This document shows positions 46,416-58,420 of a stretch of DNA of 64,000 nt, one piece after another. A model generated the notes under the pieces. The model did no database searches and was not told the origin of the DNA. It saw only the letters and a list, made by a program, of their open reading frames with translations. The stretch is taken from assembly GCA_012845835.1 (NCBI GenBank), contig JABAKD010000011.1:2501-66500 (forward strand). The letters are read 5' to 3'. This stretch comes from Undaria pinnatifida. Lineage: Eukaryota > Sar > Phaeophyceae > Laminariales > Alariaceae. The position numbers and the translations under genes were made by a program. Positions within the stretch are counted from its first letter, which is position 1, and every line of letters starts with the position of its first letter.

Positions 46416-47645
46416 CGGGCCGAGATGGAGGAAAAGGAAATACTCCGTATGTATGATTTGTTGATGGGGCGTGATCCCCAGAAGAAACTGAAAATACAGC
46501 GGGCCGAAATGGAGGAAAAGGAAATACTACAGTCGACCCCGCTTTAAAGACACACCGCGTTTTTTTTTTTAGGAGTGTCTTTAACGCAGGGAAGTGTCTT
46601 TAGGATTCCGGGGCCACTAACTCACCGTCCCCGGGGCCAATGGAGGTGTAACATATGTCAAAATACGCGCATTTGAAGCAGGAATGCGACCACGAAACTG
46701 TGTTGCTTAAAATCTACAACACGTGATTTGAAAGGCCGCAACACTACTGCTGTAGTACACTCCAATACTTTACACATACATTTTGAATTTCCCTCCACCA
46801 CCGAAACGCGGGAAGGAGTGCAGCACGACCTATTGTAATGTGTACGGCAGTGCGCTGTTGTTGATGCAGGCTCTTGCTGTAATGTGTACGGCAGTGCACT
46901 GGTGTTGTTGCAGGCTTTTCTTATTGTCAAGGCGTTATCCTCACGGTGAACATCATGCCCGAGATATCGGGAACACACCTGAGACACATCAGTTCGTTGG
47001 AACTAGCTCTGATACGATACACGCAAGTTACCTGCCACATAGGGACCAAACAAACCCAGTCGACCCCTTAGAAGGACACTAGGAAACGGTCGGTAGCGCA
47101 GACCACAACATACAAAAAAATCGGGCAAATACACCGAAAAGAGGACACCGTTCTTCCCCAAAGGTCAACACGAGGCAAAAACACAAAACAGAAATACCAA
47201 TTTAACTCCACGAGAAAGGCAAAAATCCCAAACTTTTGACTGCCTGACACGAGTTGAGACTTTGACTGGCACGTGGGTTCGCCACATGGCTTCAAGCCGG
47301 CAGCTGACGACCCGCCAGCAGATGGGAGGAATATCTCCATACCCACACGCGGTAGTGCGGGCTGCAGCAGACCGCTGTCGATGTTATACAGCAGTGTGCT
47401 GCCCCAGCAAAAAAAATTGGGGGGGGGGCGCAAAGTGGAAAAGGTACCCCCCCCTTATTATTGTCATCTGCGGGGCACCATGTTCTGGGAAAAAAATGTG
47501 TCTTTATAGCGAGGAGTTTCCTTAAGAAGAGTGTCTTTAAAGCGGGGACGACTGTACTCGGTATGTATTATTTGTTGATGGGGCGTGATCCCCAGAACAA
47601 ACTGAAAATAAGGACGCAGTGGAATATGGAATATGTCCAAAAATA
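46416..47645 (+). pseudogene. Fragment of an 84-bp (28-aa) coding repeat, split by a transposon
   Basis: At 46416 a frame reads RAEMEEKEILRMYDLLMGRD PQKKLKIQ and then begins the same unit again at 46500. After RAEMEEKEIL it is interrupted by the TA-flanked element (46530-47554). The continuation after the element, GMYYLLMGRDPQNKLKI (from about 47560), completes the second unit. An acceptor-like GACAG precedes the first unit. The heptad-rich, charged sequence is not recognised. It may be the end of a transposon-encoded or host coiled-coil protein. Confidence 0.6.
46530..47554. mobile_element. Tc1/mariner-pogo-like non-autonomous element, 1025 bp, TA duplication
   Basis: The left end CAGTCGACCCCGCTTTAAAG (46530 onward) and the reverse complement of the right end CAGTCGTCCCCGCTTTAAAG (from 47554) differ at one base over 24. 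TA flanks both sides (46528-46529, 47555-47556). A related terminus, CAGTCGACCCCTTAGAAGG, lies inside at about 47057, suggesting a nested or composite element. There is no transposase ORF. Ends of this form are typical of pogo/Tigger-type elements. Confidence 0.88.
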
Positions 47646-47669
47646 AAGACACCCTCTTTCAGACGATAT

Positions 47670-48260
47670 GGCTATGAAGAGGTTGGCGCAAACTGGGCAC
47701 TGAAAAAATAAGACTTGGTACTGCAATCATGAAGACTCTGTGACCAAATGCGACGTGGCCACTAATACCGGCAATCATGTACAGTATGGCAGCGAAAAAC
47801 GGATGTGACTACTTACAAAATGGGGACAGGGTAGCCAGATGCATTGCAACTCGAACTCTTCACCCACTCAAAGACGTTCGCATAACAGACATGGCTATGA
47901 AGAGGTTGGCGCAAACTCGGCACCGCAAAAATGAAGACTCCCTACTTACAATTTGATGCTACGAAAGCTGAGACTACATACTTGGCTGACACCGGGAAAA
48001 AACAGACAGTATGCCGGGGTAGCCAGATGCATTGCAACTCGAACTCTTCACCCACTCAAAGACGTTCGCATAACAGACATGGCTATGAAGAGGTTGGCGC
48101 AAACTCGGCACCGCAAAAATGAAGACTCCCTACTTACAATTTGATGCTACGAAAGCTGAGACTACATACTTGGCTGACAACGGGAAAAAACAGACAGTAT
48201 GCCGGCGCGGCGCACGCGCAAACTCGGCACTGAAAAAATGAAGACTCACTATTTAGGGTT
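47670..48260 (+). repeat. 188-bp minisatellite, about 3 units
   Basis: ATGGCTATGAAGAGGTTGGC at 47891 and 48079 (188 bp apart), with a diverged first unit from about 47668 and a truncated last one. Shared words: AATGAAGACTCCCTACTTAC, GAAAAAACAGACAGTATGCC. Confidence 0.92.
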
Positions 48261-48451
48261 AGACAAAATGCCACGGTGGCCGCTAATATGTACTCGCCGG
48301 CTACCATGTACAGAATGGCTGAAAAAATGAAGACTTACTACTGACAATGCCGCGGGAAATAATTAGCACGAGACTGAGCGTGTCCGCGGCTACTGACATA
48401 TATACACGAAATATACACCTGGCCCCACGAGTAACTTGGGGTCGACAGTTA

Positions 48452-48691
48452 TCATGGACGGCTACATTGGCACATTTTGATGTGCCACTGGAAGGACGTT
48501 GAGTAGTAGTCTTGAAGTTCCGCTTCGAAGTTGGCATCATCTTCGACTTGCTGCCGGGTGTCGCCGGTGGCCTCTTGCTCTGCGTCCGCAATGAGGGAGC
48601 GCTCGAAGTGTGGGTCGAAGAAGTGGTGAAGGTCGTCAGGGACGATCATAGAGGCGAACCACCGGCGCTGGCGCGTGGGCGGCGCGGTCAT
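48452..48691 (-). CDS. Helitron ORF2, 79 aa, unknown, overlaps Rep/helicase stop
   Basis: The ATG at 48691-48689 overlaps the TGA of the upstream ORF (48690-48688) as ATGA. The frame starts MTAPPTRQRRWFASM, continues with an acidic middle (FERSLIADAEQEATGDTRQQ) and ends KMCQCSRP. It is not repeat-derived and has protein-like composition. Expression could be by re-initiation or a separate transcript. It could also be a frameshifted tail, although the large ORF already ends with a complete OTU domain. Function unknown. Confidence 0.45.
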   Translation of the reverse strand: MTAPPTRQRRWFASMIVPDDLHHFFDPHFERSLIADAEQEATGDTRQQVEDDANFEAELQDYYSTSFQWHIKMCQCSRP

Positions 48692-51600
48692 GCTGCGACA
48701 GGCGGATGGTCGGTGGAAGGGTTATTTAGGATTAGGGAAGAGTAATGACGTGATTGTGGTTGATAGTGCAGGTGTATGGTAGAAGGGTCGGCGTTTTGAG
48801 GATTTGGTCGGGGGTTGTTTCCGATAGTAACGTTTATGGGTATGTTGTATCGTTGCATGCATGCGTAAATTTCTGGCTCACCAAGGTAAGCTCGCGGGTG
48901 AGACATGATGGAGAGGTAGTTATCATATGATGTATACTGTTGTGGCGGTTCACCAAGGGCTTGGAGTAGTTCATGGTTCATGCCAGCGGAAATGGCGTTT
49001 AGCAAGTTAGGGTCGTTGCGGTTTTCGTTCATGTATTGGAGTATTTCCGAGCGTACTTGGTAGTGTCTGTTTGGGTCGTTGTATATTCGTCGTGCTATGC
49101 CGCGAAATCCGCATGCTCCATCCCCAATTTCGTCGACGACTGTCCATGTTGGAGGTGGAGTTTGGCTGTCACTTGACGGTTGAGAGGAGGCATTGGAGGG
49201 CGCAGGAGGCGAGGTGTTTGGAGGTTGATACGGTGGAGGTGTTACAGCTTGGCCTGTGGCGGCAGCGGTGAAAGGAGGGTATACAATGTTCTCCGTGTGT
49301 GGAATGCCGTCAACAATATGTTCTTGTGGTAAAAGGCACATAATTGACTGGCGATTTTGCGCACGGCTGAGCGCGACGTAAAGTTGACCATGCCCAAACG
49401 CAGGTGATCTCAAGTCCAAGCCAATTTTTGTAAGTGTCTGTCCCTGTGAACGATTCACCGTGACGGAATATGAAGTTCGGATGGGAAACTGTGTTCGCAT
49501 GAACGTGATGCCATTTCTTCCAACTGTCGCACGAAAGCCTATACGTGGAATCAAAACAATTGGATGGGGCGATGTTTCGGTGAGAAGTTCGACTTGAAGG
49601 ACTCGGCTGTTTGGGGAAACTGCGAGGACAACGCATTTTTGACCGTTGATGAGTCCCTCCGAAAAGTTGAGATTTCGCACGATCATCGCAAGTCCGTCTG
49701 ACTTGAGGCAAAGCTCATGGGGAGGGACACCTTGCACGTTTAATTGGTGGAGGTGTTCAGGAGAAGCAAAGGCTGTGTGAGGCGTGGTCTCATCACTTAT
49801 TAGTGTATCTGAGCTGAGGTATGTACAGTACTCTCCGGGCCGCAAGTCCGATATGGCTTCATTAGAACGGTCAATTGCGTTGTTGGTGGTCGCCAATATG
49901 GCGCGTTTGTCCCAGTTGCGCGATTGTTCATTGACATTGGGATACACAAAGTTCATGAGCTCATCGAAATTTGTTGTATATTTGAGCTGGAAGTGGTCAT
50001 TGGCATCGAGGTTGTGGTTATTCAAGGCAATCATGTCCGTGCCGTCGATTGATTGTGTAGGGTGGGTACCCTCGCCTATCGCCCGCACAAAAGCAGCATA
50101 CTGAGGATCATCTTTGTCTCGTTGCGATTTGGTTAGTCTCATGCGTTTAACGTGTTTCCATAGGGGGCTAGAAATAAAGGCTGCGTCGACGGTATCGGTG
50201 GCGGTGCCGTTCTTAACTATTGGCCCTGTTTGGCGCCAATCTCCACTGAACAAAATAGTTTTTCCACCAAAAAGCTTATTGTTTTTCATCAGATCTTGAA
50301 GTGTTCTGTCGAGGGCCTCAATGCAATATCTGTGGGTCATAGGTAACTCGTCCCAAATGATGAGGTCCGCTTTGCGGATTAGCTCTGCTCTTTGAGTGTT
50401 GGTGTTTATGTTGCATACGCAGGTTGGCGACATTGCTTCGTCCATAGGTAATTTGAACATGGAGTGCGCGGTCCAGCCTCCAGGGAGCTGTAAGGCGGCG
50501 ATGCCGGTGGAAGCAACGATGAGCACTGTCTTTCTTTCACCTCTCAACCTTGCGGAAATACATTTTTCTGTGTATGTCTTGCCAGTTCCGGCGGGCGCAT
50601 CAATCATAAATGGACACCCATTATCGGCTCGAACTGAGTCTAAGACTGTTTTGTAAATGTGGCTCTGCTCACTGGTCAGTCGCGGTTCATGCAGCTCTGC
50701 GTATTCTGCACATGTTTGTGGGTCGAAGGCATCACGCATCCTTTCAAATTCAGTTCGCGGATGCATAGGCTTTGGAAGGTTGACTTGTTCGTTACATTTA
50801 CCATGCTGGTTTAGCTTGAGGTCTATTTCACACAAGGCAGCTTGTATGGCATCGTCTGTGGATAACCTAAGAAGGAAATCTTCGATGAGGTTGTCCTTAA
50901 AGTCACGCCATAGCTTCGGTGCTGGCGCACCATCTAAAATGAGCGTAACGAAAAGAGCACGGAGCTGGGACGCAACTTGAAACACTGAAGCTTCTTCCAT
51001 ACATAGTGAATACTCTTCGTCTCCCGTGATGAGACCTCTTGCTCTGGCGGCATCATGAAAAGTAGGGTGAACAACGGGATCGCCTGTGTCTGTTTGCACT
51101 GTTCGTAATTCTGCGAACGACCTGGCTGGAATCGTGTGTAGTAACAACCTCAAGTAGTAGAGATCTCCCACCGCTGGACTCTGAAACGAAATTCGGCAAA
51201 CGTGATCGTCGTTTTTTCGTTTGGAAACGATGTTTTTGTATCCATCGAGGTATTTGCCAAGCGGAGCAAACTCAAGCGGAGGGTCATCTTTTTTGGGCGA
51301 GGTGATAGTGTATTGCTCGTAATAGTCTAGAATGGTCAAGTCCGAAAAGCAGGGATTTTTCGGTCGCATGTAGTACCTGAGCACGTGTGTCTGTGACTGC
51401 GCGGCTATCTCAAGTCTATCATCGTGGGTGGCATTTTTGGGATAAGTGATTTGTTGCTCTCCTTCAAGATGGGCGTGAATCTTAGTTACCGCAGGGTATC
51501 TGTCCACCATATGGTAACCTAATAGTCTCCACGTCGCCTCTGCGGCTGAAATATACCTCGTTTTTCTATATTGTTCAACTTCTGAGGTAATGCCCTGTAT

Positions 51601-53823
51601 CCTTGCTCGAATAAACGCGTCCCCTTTGTGACAACATTTGAACACGTATTTAACGCATGATGTTGCGGTGACGACATCAACACAAATGTGGCAGTCAAAC
51701 ATCATGAGCAACATGGGGTTGTACGGCACCACCCACTCGTTTCCTATCCTAACACTTTTCCATTGGTTGTTTACTCTCATTCTTATGGTCGGGTTGTCAC
51801 CGTTCTTCCTCCGAGTATATTCTGCCCGTCCAGTTTTGTCGTTGACGGTTGCAATGCTTCTGAATGGTTGCGGAAAGTACTTGTTACAACACTTTTTGTT
51901 CGTGTGACGGTTTACTTGCATGCATGGAGCACTCATGTTTCCAACTGCCCCACACGGCTTGTGTATCATGTATTTGAGTACCTTTTCACGTAGTTTTCCT
52001 CCTGCTATGTTTTCGTCAGGCAGCTGAGCCCACACCCATTTGTCCATTTCGTTTAGGGCATCAGGGCCTGCATTTTTGAAGGTCATGAGAATGTGAGCGT
52101 GAGGGTACCCCCTCTTTTGGAATTCCGTCACCGCTAAATGGCTGTCGTAAGCGCCAAAAATTTTGCCAGACTTTAAAACCTTCATAATTTCTTTCATCTT
52201 CAATTTGAAAACACGACAACATAGATCAGGACGATCATAAGCACTTTGTCCTGGCAGCAAATTTTCTTGCACCTCTTTCCAATCCGCATTGAAAGTTACG
52301 GTGATGAACAAATGCGGTCTTCCTCGCCTGTTCACGATGCATAGAGCGTCTTCTGTATCACTTTTACGCTTGGCAGGTGAGCCAGGGTGAGAAGCAGGAA
52401 GCAATTTACCGGGTTGTTCATGAGGTTGGGCGTCTTGAATGGACCGGTTGGAAGCAAGCCTATGCTGCATGTCACTATTTTCGACGAAATTCAAACGCTC
52501 TTCTTCCATTCTGCTCAAAGAATCACAGACCCATTCCTGAGCGATTCGGCAGTTAATCTTAAATATCGGCTCCGAAAGAATACGCTGCCTACAGTAGAAG
52601 GGAAACGTTACGGCTTCGGTGTTTGACCGGTTCATTGTTTTAGATTTGAACGGCGGGTTCTCTTTGTAGTTACCCTTACTCCAACCTGCTTCTCCATGCA
52701 AAAACAGCAGGGGGAACTGTAGCGTTTCATATGCAGAGCTCCAAAGCGGCAGGAAGCGTGGTTTGTTATCTGGGCTGTTCCTTGGATAGGTGATAACTGC
52801 TCGCGGCGCATCATTTTGATTCCCTGAGGTAAACACTAAAGCTGCTATTTCATTTGCACTCGGATTCTCGCCCAACACTGGTCCATCATTAACTCTGCTA
52901 ACTTCACTGAACTCTATAAAAGGCGCACTGGACTCTGACGCTGATGTGTTTAATATTGTGTCTACGGCAGACCTGTATTCTCGAGCCCACCTAATCTCGC
53001 TGTTCACGTGGGATCTTAGAGTGCCTGCAATCCGTGAATCTAAATGTTGTGAGGAGGTTGTCTGTGCGAATTCGGAATCGAATATGTAAAACCTGGCACT
53101 GTTGTTAACATTTTGGTTTTGATACTTCTCCTGTAAGTCGAAAATTCTATGGTATGCTTTACCATGGAGAGTAAGCATTGTCGGTGGTTTTCCTTGAGTC
53201 CACGATCGGTTTTCTATGCCTCCTGCTCCCAAAGCTGTGAAACTAAATAACCCGTTATATGCCCTTTGTGATTCGCGAAAACGTGCGGTTTGGAAGAGCG
53301 ATAACAATGTTTGTGGAATAGGTTTAAGCCGGTGAATGGCAGATCTCCCACGGTTACAACAGTTATAGGACCCAGACCGTTCCTCTTTCCATAGCACAGA
53401 CCCACAGTGTTGGCACGTATAGTTACTTTCATGTAGCAAGCACGGGTATTTTAGTTCGTACGCCTCAAGTGGATACTCAAAGTTGGTGGAATTAAAGGCT
53501 TGCACACCAAGTCTTTCTTCTGAACCTTCCATGGAATTGGCAGCGGCAACGTCTCTAGGGTCGGGTCTTCGAGGGATGCGGTTTCTCATTCGATTAAAAT
53601 GTTGAACAACGACGTCAGTCTCTGATTCAGAATCGCTGTCCAGGTTGTTACTGCGGAGATCACGTTCCATGTTATTAGTGTTCTGCGTTCGAGTTTCGTT
53701 TTGAAGGGTACGTCGTGAGCGCCGCCCCGCTAAAATGCACGCGCGCCTACGCCTGCGCTCGCGGGCAATTTCAGCACGACGGGTATTTCGTTGCGAGCGA
53801 GTACATCGCTGATCGGTTGACAT
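48688..53823 (-). CDS. Helitron transposase: Rep (HUH) - SF1 helicase - OTU protease, 1711 aa
   Basis: One uninterrupted ORF for rolling-circle transposition. Order: a basic N-terminus; a zinc-finger-like CxxC region (YTCQHCGSV, about 135-143); the Helitron-like N domain; Rep motif HLFITVTFN (504-512); HUH motif PHAHIL (574-579); the tyrosine region KYVFKCCHKG (725-734) with Tyr726 but Cys at 730, where Y2 Helitron Reps have the second Tyr. The Pif1-like helicase follows, with Walker A DAPAGTGKT (1075-1083), Walker B LIIWDEL (1154-1160), FSGDWRQTGP (1192-1201) and VNRSQGQTL (1456-1464). A Pro/Ser linker leads to a C-terminal OTU-like cysteine protease: GDGACGF (Asp1568, Cys1571) and HYSSL (His1693). 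Length and domain set fit an autonomous element. I could not fix the TC 5' end or the hairpin-CTRR 3' end. The ORF starts 78 bp after the stop of the Cys-rich gene, on the same strand. Confidence 0.95.
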   Translation of the reverse strand: MSTDQRCTRSQRNTRRAEIARERRRRRACILAGRRSRRTLQNETRTQNTNNMERDLRSNNLDSDSESETDVVVQHFNRMRNRIPRRPDPRDVAAANSMEGSEERLGVQAFNSTNFEYPLEAYELKYPCLLHESNYTCQHCGSVLWKEERSGSYNCCNRGRSAIHRLKPIPQTLLSLFQTARFRESQRAYNGLFSFTALGAGGIENRSWTQGKPPTMLTLHGKAYHRIFDLQEKYQNQNVNNSARFYIFDSEFAQTTSSQHLDSRIAGTLRSHVNSEIRWAREYRSAVDTILNTSASESSAPFIEFSEVSRVNDGPVLGENPSANEIAALVFTSGNQNDAPRAVITYPRNSPDNKPRFLPLWSSAYETLQFPLLFLHGEAGWSKGNYKENPPFKSKTMNRSNTEAVTFPFYCRQRILSEPIFKINCRIAQEWVCDSLSRMEEERLNFVENSDMQHRLASNRSIQDAQPHEQPGKLLPASHPGSPAKRKSDTEDALCIVNRRGRPHLFITVTFNADWKEVQENLLPGQSAYDRPDLCCRVFKLKMKEIMKVLKSGKIFGAYDSHLAVTEFQKRGYPHAHILMTFKNAGPDALNEMDKWVWAQLPDENIAGGKLREKVLKYMIHKPCGAVGNMSAPCMQVNRHTNKKCCNKYFPQPFRSIATVNDKTGRAEYTRRKNGDNPTIRMRVNNQWKSVRIGNEWVVPYNPMLLMMFDCHICVDVVTATSCVKYVFKCCHKGDAFIRARIQGITSEVEQYRKTRYISAAEATWRLLGYHMVDRYPAVTKIHAHLEGEQQITYPKNATHDDRLEIAAQSQTHVLRYYMRPKNPCFSDLTILDYYEQYTITSPKKDDPPLEFAPLGKYLDGYKNIVSKRKNDDHVCRISFQSPAVGDLYYLRLLLHTIPARSFAELRTVQTDTGDPVVHPTFHDAARARGLITGDEEYSLCMEEASVFQVASQLRALFVTLILDGAPAPKLWRDFKDNLIEDFLLRLSTDDAIQAALCEIDLKLNQHGKCNEQVNLPKPMHPRTEFERMRDAFDPQTCAEYAELHEPRLTSEQSHIYKTVLDSVRADNGCPFMIDAPAGTGKTYTEKCISARLRGERKTVLIVASTGIAALQLPGGWTAHSMFKLPMDEAMSPTCVCNINTNTQRAELIRKADLIIWDELPMTHRYCIEALDRTLQDLMKNNKLFGGKTILFSGDWRQTGPIVKNGTATDTVDAAFISSPLWKHVKRMRLTKSQRDKDDPQYAAFVRAIGEGTHPTQSIDGTDMIALNNHNLDANDHFQLKYTTNFDELMNFVYPNVNEQSRNWDKRAILATTNNAIDRSNEAISDLRPGEYCTYLSSDTLISDETTPHTAFASPEHLHQLNVQGVPPHELCLKSDGLAMIVRNLNFSEGLINGQKCVVLAVSPNSRVLQVELLTETSPHPIVLIPRIGFRATVGRNGITFMRTQFPIRTSYSVTVNRSQGQTLTKIGLDLRSPAFGHGQLYVALSRAQNRQSIMCLLPQEHIVDGIPHTENIVYPPFTAAATGQAVTPPPYQPPNTSPPAPSNASSQPSSDSQTPPPTWTVVDEIGDGACGFRGIARRIYNDPNRHYQVRSEILQYMNENRNDPNLLNAISAGMNHELLQALGEPPQQYTSYDNYLSIMSHPRAYLGEPEIYACMQRYNIPINVTIGNNPRPNPQNADPSTIHLHYQPQSRHYSSLILNNPSTDHPPVAA

Positions 53824-53900
53824 GGAAGGTTAAAGTTTCAAGTTCGCGTTCAGATAAAAGGTTTAGGGGAGCGCTTTGCCCGGTTGATCTTGAGCTCACC

Positions 53901-56033
<2,133 letters not shown>

Positions 56034-56242
56034 GTCTACTGCGAGGGGAGCGGCTGCTGTGTTGAATTGTGTGCGTGTGCGCGTGTTCGCGTCGGGCGGG
56101 TGTGCTGAGGCGACTAAAACGAAGTTTGGTCGAAGTTTTGGTAAAGATCCAGAACCCACAGCAGCAGCAGCTACACCCCAGCTTCGTTGAGCGGCATCGT
56201 TGAGGTTGCGCTTGCTCTCGTTACCCGCGATCGACCTACTAC

Positions 56243-56656
56243 GTGAAAGCTGCGCGTGCAACAAACCTCACCAGAGGTGAAATAGACGGTATACGTTCGG
56301 CTTTGGAGGGTGTGCGTGCCCATCCCCTCTCTGTGCTGACAACACACAACCTCAACGCCAATACTCCGCAAAACGGGACTGTCACTTTTTTGCGATCGGA
56401 AGCAAATGAAAGTGCAGGTTTGCTGCCGAAAGACGAAAGACGTCGGTTCTGCGGGGTTCGGCGCGCTTTTCACGACGCTGATTCCAACCCAGCAGGGACA
56501 ATCGAGACCGCACGCAACGAGCCATTCTGTTCGCTAGGCCACCAGGTGCCGCATTGCGAAGGCGCGAGCCTGGCCGTGCGTCTGGGAGCGCGCTATGAGG
56601 GCGCGAAGTTAACGTACTGTTTTCAGAGGGGGTCGAATTTCCCCGCTGCGCTGTGA
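56243..56656 (+). CDS. Possible ORF divergent from the Cys-rich gene (137 codons)
   Basis: A plus-strand frame starting MKAARATNLTRGEIDGIR, GC-rich and not repeat-derived, ends at 56656. It lies head-to-head with the Cys-rich gene, 210 bp from that gene's chosen start. No domain is recognised. The same DNA may simply be promoter or 5' UTR of the minus-strand gene. Confidence 0.25.
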   Translation: MKAARATNLTRGEIDGIRSALEGVRAHPLSVLTTHNLNANTPQNGTVTFLRSEANESAGLLPKDERRRFCGVRRAFHDADSNPAGTIETARNEPFCSLGHQVPHCEGASLAVRLGARYEGAKLTYCFQRGSNFPAAL

Positions 56657-56989
56657 GCGACCCAGTCCTGAAGATCCCGATTCCCGTAATATTAGTTACC
56701 TCTATTTACTAGTGGTACTCCCGAAGTTTGCCAGTTGCCGGCCGGTATGGCGGAAAAAAACAAATTGGTGCTGTATCCTCTGTATGTAATACTAAAAAAA
56801 CAATATAATAACAGGGCAGCAGTACGGCAGTGCAGCAGTACGTACGGTAGTAAAGGACAGAGGTGTGCAGCAGTGAGGACGGTGGTACTCTCAAGCACCA
56901 GTGGGAGGCCGATATTTTATAAACAAAAACAAAGGTTCATCTCCCACAGGACGAAAAAGACTCCAACGTACGGAACGGCCCACCCACCC

Positions 56990-57850
56990 ACCACGGACGA
57001 CGCAGTGCACCCTCCACCCACCCACCGACCAAACCTTTACTACATGCAGCAGTAAGTACAGCAGTGCAGCAGTACGTACAGCAGTGCAGCAGTACGTACA
57101 GCAGTGCAGCAGTACGTACAGCAGTGCAGCAGTACGTACAGCAGTGCAGCAGTACGTACAGCAGTGCAGCAGTACGTACAGCAGTGCAGCAGTACGTACA
57201 GCAGTGCAGCAGTACGTACAGCAGTGCAGCAGTACGTACAGCAGTGCAGCAGTACGTACAGCAGTGCAGCAGTACGTACAGCAGTGCAGCAGTACGTACA
57301 GCAGTGCAGCAGTACGTACAGCAGTGCAGCAGTACGTACGGCAGTGCACCTGCACCCGAAAAAAAAACAAATTGGTGCTGCTGTATCATCCTCAGAGCTC
57401 TCTATGTAGTCTGAGTACTACGAAAACAAAATAATAACAGGCCACCCACCCACCACGGAAGACGCAGTCGGTGCATCCTCCACCCACCCACCGACCAAAC
57501 CTTTACTACATACAGCAGCAAAGCAGTGCAGCAGTACGTACAGCAGCACACCTGGTACGCGGGGAGCAGTTAGTGGATTGGTTCTTGAGGACCTTGCATG
57601 AAACAGGAAACAAAAAGTGCAGCAGTACGTACAGCAGTACACCTGGTATGCGGGGAGCAGTTGATTGGTTCTTGAGGACCTTGTACCCAGGTATGAAACA
57701 GGAAACAAACGGGGGGAGTTTCATTTTTTGACGATACTCGGCCATCTCGGGGAGCGAGCGAGCCGCCATCCACCACCCACCCACCACACACCACCCACTA
57801 CCCAGTACTGCAGTACAGCAATGCAGCAGTACGTAGAGCAATACACCTGA
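56990..57850. repeat. Duplicated block with GCAGTACGTACA arrays
   Basis: CACCCACCGACCAAACCTTTACTACAT followed by GCAGCAGTA-type repeats occurs at about 57017-57060 and 57483-57530. The preceding AACAAATTGGTGCTG occurs at about 56759 and 57367. A third decayed unit ends near 57845. The duplicated segment is about 460-600 bp. A direct repeat, GGGGAGCAGTT...GATTGGTTCTTGAGGACC, also occurs at about 57560 and 57650. Confidence 0.85.
57057..57345. repeat. 20-bp satellite GCAGCAGTACGTACAGCAGT, about 14 units
   Basis: Near-perfect 20-bp units, each with the palindrome GTACGTAC. Since neither strand supplies stop codons in the unit, several frames on both strands are open across the array. Not coding. 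Confidence 0.98.
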
Positions 57851-58420
57851 CAGGCGAGCAGCAGCCGATTGGTTGGTTATAATGCTCTCGGGCTGGGCGG
57901 GATTTGCAATTGTTTACTATTCCCCGCCACGCCGGGGGCCAAGAGAGGGCGATTTCCACGCTTCCCCCTCGCCGAGGTGGGGCACCGACGCCCGTCCTTT
58001 CGCCGGCACGTCGTAGTGCTGCTGTGCGGATGGGACGTGGCGGCCCCTCGAGGCCGCCGGAGGCCGAGTGGAGCTCGGGAGTCGCCGCTTTTAGGGGGGG
58101 GTGTTATAGCCAAGATATTTTCAAAGATCCAAAAAAACGTCACGACCACCTTAGCGTATTCTATAATAAAGATATTATTTTATTTTATTTTTATTTTGTA
58201 TTTTTTAAAGTGGAACTTTCACATGATATCTATTAGATCACTGCTACTATCTTCATACTCCCGATGTATACGACCAAAACCCGCCCCAAGAGTGAAAAAT
58301 AAAATAAAATAATAATAATATAAAACCACCCCCAGGTAGAGAAAACTTACTTACGCACTTAACCACAAGTACCAACGACCCTGACCAAGCCATACATCCG
58401 CAAACCATCCACCATGCATG
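57851..58420. other. Spacer, nothing assigned
   Basis: GC-rich until about 58110, then strongly AT-rich with TTTTATTTTATTTTTATTTT. Open frames are compositional. No gene is supported. Confidence 0.4.

Noticed and set aside
48340-48400. Candidate Helitron 3' hairpin around CCGCGG near TCAGTAG on the minus strand
   Set aside because: The CTRR end and stem are not convincing without other copies to compare.
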